DNA of 6,231 nucleotides from the NCBI GenBank assembly GCA_028713395.1, contig JAQTOJ010000116.1, forward strand, positions 1 to 6,231, read 5' to 3'. Each line of letters opens with the position of its first letter. Position 1 is the stretch's first letter. The DNA is from Dehalococcoidales bacterium. GTDB taxonomy: Bacteria; Chloroflexota; Dehalococcoidia; Dehalococcoidales; Fen-1064. The notes beneath the pieces are model-generated. The model was not told the origin of the DNA, made no database searches, and worked only from the letters and a program-made list of their open reading frames with translations. Shown in pieces: positions 1 to 4,685 of this stretch. Both the position numbers and the translations under genes were made by a program.

Positions 1-404
1 GCTATGACGAAGATCGTGTTCCGGCGTTTTTTCTTTTCCGCCAGCGCCTCTTGCGCCTTGGTTTCTGCGCGGTTTTCTTCTCCCCTGGCTTTTTTCTGCG
101 CCGGGGCGGTCCGCACATGAGCCGGTTTTACCACCAGACCGCTACCCGTGGTTATTACACGCGGTTGGGGCGCCGTTGCCGCTGCCGGCGTTTTTATCGC
201 ATCATATTGTGTCCTGGCTTCAGGATTGGATAGGGTATCGTAGGCCTCTACCAGTTCTACCCTGCGCTTTTCCGCCCAATCTTCATTACCGGGATTTTTC
301 TTCGGATCATATTTTTTCAAGAGGGTCTTGTAAGCCCTCTTTATGTCCTTTTCATTGGCATCCCGGGGAACACCCAGTATTTTGTAGTACTGCTTTTCTT
401 CCAT
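1..404 (-). CDS. J-domain (DnaJ-like) protein with altered HPD loop, C-terminus beyond window
   Basis: The frame starts at the ATG at 404 and stays open to the left edge, giving 134 visible residues. Residues 5-68 align with a J-domain: QYYKILGVPRDANEKDIKRA opens helices I and II, then comes YDPKKNP at 32-38, then VELVEAYDTLSNPEARTQYD at 49-68 (helix III and the start of IV). Known J-proteins use a His-Pro-Asp loop to stimulate the Hsp70 ATPase. Here those three positions read D33-P34-K35, so only the proline survives. After the domain come an Ala/Pro-rich linker (about 73-102), a charged stretch (103-123) and a basic cluster KKKRR at 124-128, followed by IFVI at the edge. This may be the start of a membrane segment with the J-domain on the cytoplasmic side. 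No strong Shine-Dalgarno precedes the ATG, but the J-domain fits this start. Stimulation of DnaK is doubtful without HPD, and a non-canonical adaptor role is possible. Confidence 0.85.
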   Translation of the reverse strand, partial: MEEKQYYKILGVPRDANEKDIKRAYKTLLKKYDPKKNPGNEDWAEKRRVELVEAYDTLSNPEARTQYDAIKTPAAATAPQPRVITTGSGLVVKPAHVRTAPAQKKARGEENRAETKAQEALAEKKKRRNTIFVI

Positions 405-545
405 GTTGTTTTTTACACCAATACTTTCTTTTACTGCTATTTTGCCGCTATTCTACGGTGAAAAAAATACTTCAAATGAACCGGAGACAAAAAACGAAAT
501 CCGCACAGCCGGTATCGTGGCTATTTACCAATCTCTACTACGCTC

Positions 546-575
546 ATTATAACCAATTTGCAGTTATATTGATAA
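546..575 (-). promoter_or_regulatory. Candidate sigma70-type promoter for the J-domain gene
   Basis: On the minus strand a perfect -10 hexamer TATAAT (546-551) lies 18 bases from TTATCA (570-575), which matches the -35 consensus at 4 of 6 positions. Transcription would start near 538 and leave a leader of about 135 bases before the J-domain ATG at 404. I see no terminator, riboswitch or convincing hairpin in that leader. The rest of the 405-655 spacer, which separates oppF from this gene, holds no gene I can support. Confidence 0.5.
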
Positions 576-655
576 TCCACAACAAATCAAGCCGTCACCA
601 TTCGCTAATTGGCACGCATTGCTTAGTACAATTTGCCCGAAGCCTGATCCCTCAA

Positions 656-1636
656 CTAGACGAGGTGGCAAGCTACCCAGTGTTCGCTACCCGGCGTTAA
701 TTCTCTCAGCTCGGGTTCTTTCTGCCGGCAAATATCGGTGGCCATGTGGCACCGGGGATTGAAGCGGCAGCCCACAGGCGGATTGACCGGGCTGGGCACG
801 TCACCACGCAAAATGATGCGCTTTCTGGTGCGGTCCACTTTCGGATCGGGAATCGGCACGGCGGACATTAAGGCAATGGTGTAAGGATGCAGGGGGTTGG
901 CATAAAGTTCATCTGACTGTGTAATTTCCATGATTTTGCCCAGGTACATTACCGCAACACGGTCGCTAATGTTGCGCACCACGGACAGGTCATGGGCAAT
1001 AAATAAATAGGTTAATCCTAACTCATCTCTTAGTTTTTCCAGCAAGGTGATGATCTGCGCCTGGATCGAGACATCCAGCGCGGAGACGGGTTCATCGCAC
1101 ACCACGAACTTGGGACGGACCGCCAGAGCGCGGGCGATACCGATACGCTGCCTCTGCCCGCCGCTGAATTCGTGGGGGTATCTATCGGCCATGAAAGGCT
1201 CGAGTTCTACCATGCGGAATAGTTCTTCCACCTGCTGGCGGTATTCTTTACCGCTGGCCAGGTTATGTACTTTGATTGGTTCCCCGACGATCTCGCCGGC
1301 GGTCATGCGCGGATCCAGTGAGGCGAAGGGGTCTTGGAAGATCAACTGCATGTTGCGGCGCATGCGGCGCATCTGTTCTTTCTTCAGTTTGGGCAGATTG
1401 ACCCCCTCGAAATACACATCGCCTTTCATGCCGTCCCAGAGCTGCAAAATGCAGCGTCCGGTGGTGGTTTTACCGCAGCCGCTTTCTCCTACCAGTCCGA
1501 GCGTTTCGCCTTGCTTGATGTAGAAGGAAATATTATCTACGGCTTTTACATCAGCGACTTTCCTCTGCAACACCCCGGCGGTCACAGGGAAATACATGTA
1601 CATGTTTTTTACTTCAATAAGACGAACATCGTTCAT
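656..1636 (-). CDS. oppF: Oligopeptide/dipeptide ABC transporter ATP-binding protein, OppF/DppF type
   Basis: This is one of two cytoplasmic ATPases that power an Opp/Dpp-type importer (peptides, or in some family members nickel or other solutes). It has 326 residues, normal for the family. Visible motifs: Walker A GESGCGKT at 50-57, Q-loop Gln101 in FQDP, ABC signature FSGGQRQR at 157-164, Walker B ending D181-E182, D-loop SALD, and the switch His215 in IAHD. The C-terminal oligopeptide-transporter extension starts after NPLHPYT (247-253). It carries four cysteines, C290, C296, C303 and C323, the arrangement known to bind a 4Fe-4S cluster in DppD/DppF-type subunits. The start ATG follows a GTGAGGA Shine-Dalgarno about 11 bases upstream. 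The gene lies 22 bases after oppD, so the two should share a transcript. Substrate cannot be told from the ATPase. No terminator is evident after the stop. Confidence 0.95.
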   Translation of the reverse strand: MNDVRLIEVKNMYMYFPVTAGVLQRKVADVKAVDNISFYIKQGETLGLVGESGCGKTTTGRCILQLWDGMKGDVYFEGVNLPKLKKEQMRRMRRNMQLIFQDPFASLDPRMTAGEIVGEPIKVHNLASGKEYRQQVEELFRMVELEPFMADRYPHEFSGGQRQRIGIARALAVRPKFVVCDEPVSALDVSIQAQIITLLEKLRDELGLTYLFIAHDLSVVRNISDRVAVMYLGKIMEITQSDELYANPLHPYTIALMSAVPIPDPKVDRTRKRIILRGDVPSPVNPPVGCRFNPRCHMATDICRQKEPELRELTPGSEHWVACHLV

Positions 1637-1658
1637 AGTCTGAAAATCCTCACTTGTT

Positions 1659-2666
1659 TTACTGTGGTTTCTTTAACTTATTAATATCCGCGAAACATGT
1701 CCGGTAATGATTCTCGCCCACTTTTTCCATGGGCGGGTACTTTTCACGGCAAATCGGCATGGCATAATCGCACCGGGGATGGAAACTGCACCCACTGGGG
1801 AGATGCGCCAGATTTGGCGGTAAACCTTTGATAATTCTGAGTGATTTCTTTTTGGCGATATCCAAACGGGGCACTGAGGCTAGTAACCCGATGGTGTAGG
1901 GGTGTAGAGGGTTGCTGTAAAGTTCTTCGGTGGGAGCCGTTTCCACCATACGACCGGCGTACATGACATTGACTCGGTCTACATAACGGGCGACGATACC
2001 GAGGTTATGCGTGATAATGATGACCGAAGTGCCCAGGCGGCGTCTCATATCATCGATAATTTCCAGTAATTGGGCTTGCACAGTGACATCGAGTGAAGTG
2101 GTGGGTTCGTCAGCTATTAAAAGAGCTGGGCTGCAGGCCAGACCCATGGCAATCATGATTCTTTGCTGCATACCGCCGCTGAACTGGAAGGGGTAATCGG
2201 TGGCTCTTCTTTCGGCATCCGGGATACCGACTAGTTTTAGTAAGCGGATAGTTTCCTGAAGGGCTTCTATTTTATCCAGATCACGGTGTAGTTCGAGTGA
2301 TTCTGATATTTGTCTGGAAACGGTAAGTACCGGGTTCAGAGAGGTGGTTGGTTCCTGGAAAACCATGGAAATGCTGTTGCCACGGATATGGCGCATTTCT
2401 TCTTCAGTGGTTTTCAGCAGGTCTTGTCCCTGGAAGAGAATTTCACCCCCGACGATGATGCCGGGCGGATACGGGATCAGCCGCAGGATGGAAAGCGCGC
2501 TTACACTTTTGCCGCAGGCGCTTTCGCCCACCACCCCGATGCTTTCCCCTTTTTCAATGTAATAGGATAAACCGTCAACTGCTTTTAATTCACCCTCTTG
2601 GGTGTAGAAATAGGTCTTTAAGTTTTTAACGTCTAGGACAATCTCTTTTTTTGCCGCTGTTGTCAT
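1659..2666 (-). CDS. oppD: Oligopeptide/dipeptide ABC transporter ATP-binding protein, OppD/DppD type
   Basis: This is the second ATPase of the same importer, expected to pair with OppF as a heterodimer under two permeases. It has 335 residues, typical length. Motifs: Walker A GESACGKS at 47-54 (family members more often have GESGSGKS), Q-loop Gln104 in FQEP, signature FSGGMQQR at 162-169, Walker B LLIADEP with D186-E187, D-loop TSLD, and His220 of the H-loop in ITHN where ITHD is usual. The C-terminal extension carries C293, C299, C306 and C324, the same putative 4Fe-4S set as OppF. The ATG at 2666 has no good Shine-Dalgarno, yet the protein start matches the usual family start, only about 16 residues before KTYF. 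Its ATG overlaps the stop of a 20-codon upstream frame as ATGA, so coupled translation may explain the missing site. It is the first gene after the 2820-2848 promoter. The binding-protein and permease genes that usually precede oppDF are absent. Confidence 0.95.
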   Translation of the reverse strand: MTTAAKKEIVLDVKNLKTYFYTQEGELKAVDGLSYYIEKGESIGVVGESACGKSVSALSILRLIPYPPGIIVGGEILFQGQDLLKTTEEEMRHIRGNSISMVFQEPTTSLNPVLTVSRQISESLELHRDLDKIEALQETIRLLKLVGIPDAERRATDYPFQFSGGMQQRIMIAMGLACSPALLIADEPTTSLDVTVQAQLLEIIDDMRRRLGTSVIIITHNLGIVARYVDRVNVMYAGRMVETAPTEELYSNPLHPYTIGLLASVPRLDIAKKKSLRIIKGLPPNLAHLPSGCSFHPRCDYAMPICREKYPPMEKVGENHYRTCFADINKLKKPQ

Positions 2667-2769
2667 TTCACTAGAGCAAACCAGGGGGTTCGTTTAGCCA
2701 GCATAACATCCGGTAAAACAGACATGGATCCGGTGTCAGAATTCCGCCCCTTAGTTTTACCTCCTTCAT
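2663..2769 (-). other. oppD leader with two overlapping tiny reading frames
   Basis: Two small frames fill the space between the leader and oppD. The first starts at ATG 2769, has 32 codons (begins MKEVKLRGG, ends NEPPGLL) and stops with TAG at 2671-2673, four bases before the oppD ATG. The second starts at ATG 2725, has 20 codons (begins MSVLPDVML, ends WFALVK) and stops with TGA at 2663-2665, making a 4-base ATGA overlap with oppD. I recognise neither peptide. Neither has a well-spaced Shine-Dalgarno. Either could be a leader peptide that couples translation into oppD, or the tail of a lost upstream gene, or chance. An imperfect direct repeat, ACCGGAT followed by an ATG-containing tail, also occurs twice here. 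Confidence 0.3.
2759..2766 (-). promoter_or_regulatory. Near-perfect Shine-Dalgarno without an adjacent gene start
   Basis: The minus strand reads AAGGAGGT, close to full anti-Shine-Dalgarno complementarity. No ATG, GTG or TTG follows at normal distance; the next ATG is about 34 bases on and opens only a 20-codon frame. OppD starts about 92 bases downstream. The site therefore looks stranded, as if the gene it once served, perhaps a binding protein or permease, had been deleted. Confidence 0.55.
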
Positions 2770-2781
2770 TTTACTCTTGTA

Positions 2782-2803
2782 CCTGTGAGATGCAAATCAC
2801 AGG
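2782..2803 (-). repeat. Palindrome in the oppD leader (operator or RNA hairpin)
   Basis: Perfect 7-base arms CCTGTGA and TCACAGG flank an 8-base loop, about 10-30 bases downstream of the predicted transcription start. The core TGTGA/TCACA resembles a CRP half-site pair, but the spacer is 8 and not 6 bases, so CRP is unlikely. No T-run follows, so it is not an intrinsic terminator. It could be a repressor operator or a 5' leader hairpin. Confidence 0.55.
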
Positions 2804-2819
2804 CTGGCTTTAGCGTGAA

Positions 2820-2848
2820 ATTGTAACATTATCACTATGCCTTGTCAA
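2820..2848 (-). promoter_or_regulatory. Strong sigma70-type promoter of oppDF
   Basis: On the minus strand a perfect -35 TTGACA (2843-2848) is separated by exactly 17 bases from TACAAT (2820-2825), a 5 of 6 match to the -10 consensus. Transcription should start near 2813 and run into oppD. Palindromes flank it on both sides (2854-2871 upstream and 2782-2803 downstream), which suggests regulation. Confidence 0.8.
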
Positions 2849-2853
2849 GCTTA

Positions 2854-2871
2854 GGATAAGTCAAGTTATCC
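2854..2871 (-). repeat. Palindrome just upstream of the oppDF -35 box
   Basis: Perfect 6-base arms GGATAA and TTATCC flank the 6-base spacer CTTGAC and end five bases before the -35 hexamer. The position fits an operator or activator site, but no known regulator motif is recognised. It also sits in the short gap downstream of the transposase-like gene; without a T-run it is a poor terminator. Confidence 0.5.
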
Positions 2872-2893
2872 AATCGTGGTTGGCAGCTTTTTT

Positions 2894-3829
2894 TTAGGTA
2901 TATTTACCTTTTAACGGCAGCTCCTTTACGTATTCCGGCGGCAAGGTTTGTACCCGTTTGGCGCTGAGCAAACTGCGCGGTGGTTCGGTATGATTGTCCA
3001 CTGTTTGACTAACGATATCCAGCCATGTTTTAAAAGGGGAGGCCGCCATTGTTTGCGCCGGCGGCGTGTGCCCCATCGTTGTAAAAGATTTGAAAAAATT
3101 GTAATGGATCTGCCAGGTGGCAACTAAAAGGTGGGCGGTTTCCAGATTTTTATAGCCGCGTAACACCGCGCGCCGGGTTTTTAACGTCAGGGCGAACCGG
3201 TTGATCGCGCCGTCATGTTCACCTTCCAGGATGATTTGATTTTTATAGACATCGGCGGGAGATTTGTACCAAACCATCTCGGACTTTTTTTCGTTATCGC
3301 CGGATTTGGTGAAAATCACGCGGGCAGCGGCTCTGGAAGTGTGCCTGGCCACGTTATTTACGATCTTGCCGATATCGGGGGTCTCTGCTTTCAGCATCAA
3401 AGACGAATCAAGCAGAAAGGCGCTCGTCGCGTCGATGACATCGCGCAGCCAGATGCGGTGTTTGCCGACGACCATGGTCGTTTCGCTGGCCAGCCAGGTA
3501 TCGCCCACCTGCGGCACGAATGCCCCCGCCTGCCGGTTGGCTTCGCGGGAGAAGCGCATCACCCAGTTGTAAATACTGGTTTTAGCGTACACGGCGCCGT
3601 AGCGCTTGTTCAGATATTCCTGGATGGTGCTCAGAGATTTGCCATCGTAGTATTGGCTCAGGGCGGAAGCGATCACCCACACCGGCGTTTTCATCTTGGG
3701 TAAAGCATCGTTATCTGCGAATTTGCGCTGGCAGCTTTTGCAGAAATAGCGCTGCATACCTTCGAATGTGCCGTATTTGACCACGGCGGCATTGTGGCAG
3801 TATTTGCAGACGATCGTCGGCGAATTCAT
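2894..3829 (-). CDS. Transposase-derived protein (IS6/IS240-type fold) lacking the DDE triad
   Basis: An intact 311-codon frame. Residues 8-33 form a zinc ribbon (C8, C11, C30, C33). Residues about 60-95 look like a helix-turn-helix (GKSLSTIQEYL ... SIYNWVMRF). Residues 109-258 follow the RNase H-like core of IS6/IS240-type transposases: GDTWLASET, then WLRDVIDATSAFLLDSSL, then LKTRRAVLRGYKNLETA and IHYNF, then HTPPAQ. At the three catalytic sites this family normally has DET, TDG and ERF; here the protein has S115-E116-T117, T174-K175-S176 and N210-R211-F212. All three acidic residues are therefore replaced, while the frame has no stops or frameshifts. A tail of about 50 residues follows. 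I see no terminal inverted repeats or target duplication near the ends. It is more likely a decayed-site or domesticated DNA-binding protein than an active transposase. The ATG has no Shine-Dalgarno. Confidence 0.8.
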   Translation of the reverse strand: MNSPTIVCKYCHNAAVVKYGTFEGMQRYFCKSCQRKFADNDALPKMKTPVWVIASALSQYYDGKSLSTIQEYLNKRYGAVYAKTSIYNWVMRFSREANRQAGAFVPQVGDTWLASETTMVVGKHRIWLRDVIDATSAFLLDSSLMLKAETPDIGKIVNNVARHTSRAAARVIFTKSGDNEKKSEMVWYKSPADVYKNQIILEGEHDGAINRFALTLKTRRAVLRGYKNLETAHLLVATWQIHYNFFKSFTTMGHTPPAQTMAASPFKTWLDIVSQTVDNHTEPPRSLLSAKRVQTLPPEYVKELPLKGKYT

Positions 3830-3837
3830 GATAGGCT

Positions 3838-3867
3838 ATTTTACCACTGCGCGCGTAAGGTTGCTAA
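3838..3867 (-). promoter_or_regulatory. Weak candidate promoter for the transposase-derived gene (possibly leaderless)
   Basis: On the minus strand TAAAAT (3838-3843) lies 18 bases from TTAGCA (3862-3867), each matching consensus at about 4-5 of 6 positions. The -10 box ends only 8 bases before the ATG at 3829. Transcription could therefore begin at or beside the start codon, which would agree with the missing Shine-Dalgarno. Confidence 0.3.
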
Positions 3868-3932
3868 TGATTGTGTATCTGATTCTACTTTGTTTTAGTT
3901 GTCACTTGTGGCGAACTGCTTATCGCCGGTAG
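3867..3932 (+). CDS. Tiny hydrophobic reading frame, doubtful
   Basis: A 21-codon frame begins ATG at 3867, six bases after AAGG, an acceptable Shine-Dalgarno. The peptide has a hydrophobic N-terminal half (MIVYLILLCFSCHL) and a basic tail (WRTAYRR), like many small membrane peptides. No promoter is clear and the length is within chance expectation. A second, 15-codon hydrophobic frame lies at 3955-4002 without a ribosome site. Confidence 0.15.
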   Translation: MIVYLILLCFSCHLWRTAYRR

Positions 3933-4001
3933 TTATAGCCCGTTTATCCTTGCCATGCAAATGGGAATCCAAATGGTTCTCCTCGGTTTTGGTTGGTTTT
4001 G

Positions 4002-4023
4002 AGTTAGCGGTTTATCGCTAACT
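4002..4023. repeat. Inverted repeat 1 of the hairpin cluster
   Basis: Perfect 8-base arms AGTTAGCG and CGCTAACT with a 6-base loop GTTTAT. Confidence 0.7.
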
Positions 4024-4031
4024 ATTCATGG

Positions 4032-4343
4032 CTAGCTGTAATCTGACATCGCAATGTCATCCCAGCGCAGGCTGGGATCCAGATATTTTTTATAAGGTTG
4101 ATATTCTAGGAGCTTGTCCTCAGCTAGACTGGGGAAGGAAAGGGCGAATGCCCTTCCTCTCGTGAATCGTCCCAGGAGATGACGTATTTTCATTTCATCT
4201 CCTGTTTCTCCCTGCAGAGCCTGCCCCGTATGCGCGACTTCATCGCCATCCCGTATGAATCTTAATGAATCGGGACTTGATACGGGGGAGAGGTAAACAG
4301 TAACTTCGTTACTGTAGAGTGGGTCGTTGGGCAAAACAACCAT
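4032..4343 (-). CDS. Doubtful 103-codon hypothetical frame over the hairpin cluster
   Basis: The frame runs from the ATG at 4343 (a GGATGAG sequence lies just upstream) to a TAG at 4032-4034. I recognise no family or motif. Much of its sequence is made of inverted repeats 2-7, so segments such as YSNEV and DPSLRWDD simply encode palindromic DNA. There is no signal peptide or membrane segment. I judge it more likely to be a chance frame through repeat DNA than a real gene, though a gene caller might report it. Confidence 0.2.
   Translation of the reverse strand: MVVLPNDPLYSNEVTVYLSPVSSPDSLRFIRDGDEVAHTGQALQGETGDEMKIRHLLGRFTRGRAFALSFPSLAEDKLLEYQPYKKYLDPSLRWDDIAMSDYS
4044..4059. repeat. Inverted repeat 2 of the hairpin cluster
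   Basis: Perfect 6-base arms TGACAT and ATGTCA with a 4-base loop CGCA. It touches the next repeat, sharing one base. Confidence 0.6.
4059..4078. repeat. Inverted repeat 3: ATCCCAGC hairpin resembling dispersed genomic repeats
   Basis: Perfect 8-base arms ATCCCAGC and GCTGGGAT with a 4-base loop GCAG. The pattern, GTCATCCCAGC ... GCTGGGATCCAG, resembles the TCATTCCC/GGGAATCCAG-like dispersed intergenic repeats seen in many bacterial genomes. That resemblance comes from memory and is not a search result. Confidence 0.65.
4136..4158. repeat. Inverted repeat 4 of the hairpin cluster
   Basis: The core arms AAGGGC and GCCCTT (4140-4145 and 4150-4155) have a 4-base loop GAAT. Past a single bulged A at 4139 the stem extends three more pairs to 4136/4158. 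Confidence 0.65.
4173..4204. repeat. Inverted repeat 5 of the hairpin cluster
   Basis: Perfect 10-base arms CAGGAGATGA and TCATCTCCTG with a 12-base loop. This is the longest perfect stem in the window. Confidence 0.7.
4250..4286. repeat. Inverted repeat 6 of the hairpin cluster
   Basis: Perfect 7-base arms CCCGTAT and ATACGGG, 23 bases apart. A third copy of CCCGTAT lies at 4225-4231. The loop contains a direct repeat of ATGAATC-like sequence. Confidence 0.5.
4297..4315. repeat. Inverted repeat 7 of the hairpin cluster
   Basis: Perfect 8-base arms ACAGTAAC and GTTACTGT with a 3-base loop TTC (GAA on the minus strand), a compact stem-loop if transcribed. Confidence 0.7.
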
Positions 4344-4398
4344 ATCTCATCCAACATCAACCAAATACAAATAATCATGTATTACAGTTGAAATCCGG

Positions 4399-4427
4399 TT
4401 GACCCTTGAGTGTATAGCCGTTATAAT
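4399..4427 (+). promoter_or_regulatory. Strong sigma70-type promoter of the tRNA-Met gene
   Basis: TTGACC (4399-4404, 5 of 6) and a perfect TATAAT (4422-4427) are separated by exactly 17 bases. The predicted start near 4434 is only about five bases before the mature tRNA 5' end, as expected for a short-leader tRNA transcript. Confidence 0.85.
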
Positions 4428-4438
4428 TAAAACTCAGC

Positions 4439-4513
<75 letters not shown>

Positions 4514-4583
4514 TTTACCCCCCAACCACTAATTATCAGTCTCCCATAAACCAGCATCAACGTTCACGACGACTCCCCGATAT

Positions 4584-4685
4584 TCACCCCTGCGCGTACC
4601 CATCAATCGTGTCTATCCATGTCTTGTCATCGTTAAGATACGGCATTGGCATAACTGTCTTTCCACTTAACAATGCTCCAGACAT
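4584..4685 (-). CDS. Small 33-codon frame overlapping the 3' end of the GMC gene, doubtful
   Basis: Starts at ATG 4685 inside the last codons of the GMC gene in another frame and ends with TGA at 4584-4586. The tail reads MPYLNDDKTWIDTIDGYAQG, which looks protein-like in composition but matches nothing I know. An internal ATG at about 4652 follows GGAAAG and could be the real start, giving 22 codons. It is the only candidate between the GMC stop and the tRNA gene. Confidence 0.2.
   Translation of the reverse strand: MSGALLSGKTVMPMPYLNDDKTWIDTIDGYAQG

Larger units (their letters stand above)
3830..4438. other. Gene-poor spacer rich in inverted repeats
   Basis: About 600 bases between the transposase-derived gene and the tRNA gene. 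The left third (3830-4000) shows only a weak promoter, tiny frames and a minor GGCGA/TCGCC repeat at 3910-3927. The right part from 4002 to 4315 contains seven inverted repeats, listed separately, with the doubtful frame 4032-4343 running through most of them. The last part (4316-4398) shows nothing notable before the tRNA promoter. Confidence 0.6.

Noticed and set aside
176..700. A 174-codon plus-strand frame across the left end
   Set aside because: It is antisense to the J-domain gene and the oppF end, and its composition (rich in Cys, His, Phe) is not protein-like.
2782..2803. CRP binding site in the oppD leader
   Set aside because: The TGTGA and TCACA half-sites are separated by 8 bases and not the required 6, so the helical phasing is wrong.
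2871..2895. Intrinsic terminator with a run of eight T on the plus strand
   Set aside because: The only stem before the T-run is a 4-base CCAA/TTGG pair set back from it, and no plus-strand gene lies upstream to terminate.
3215..3703. A 162-codon plus-strand frame opposite the transposase-derived gene
   Set aside because: It is an antisense shadow of a clearly recognised coding frame with no ribosome site or known family.
2872..3860. Complete insertion sequence with terminal inverted repeats
   Set aside because: No matching inverted ends or target duplication are visible on either side of the transposase-like frame.
4002..4315. CRISPR array
   Set aside because: The repeats are inverted units of different sequence and spacing, not identical direct repeats with uniform spacers.
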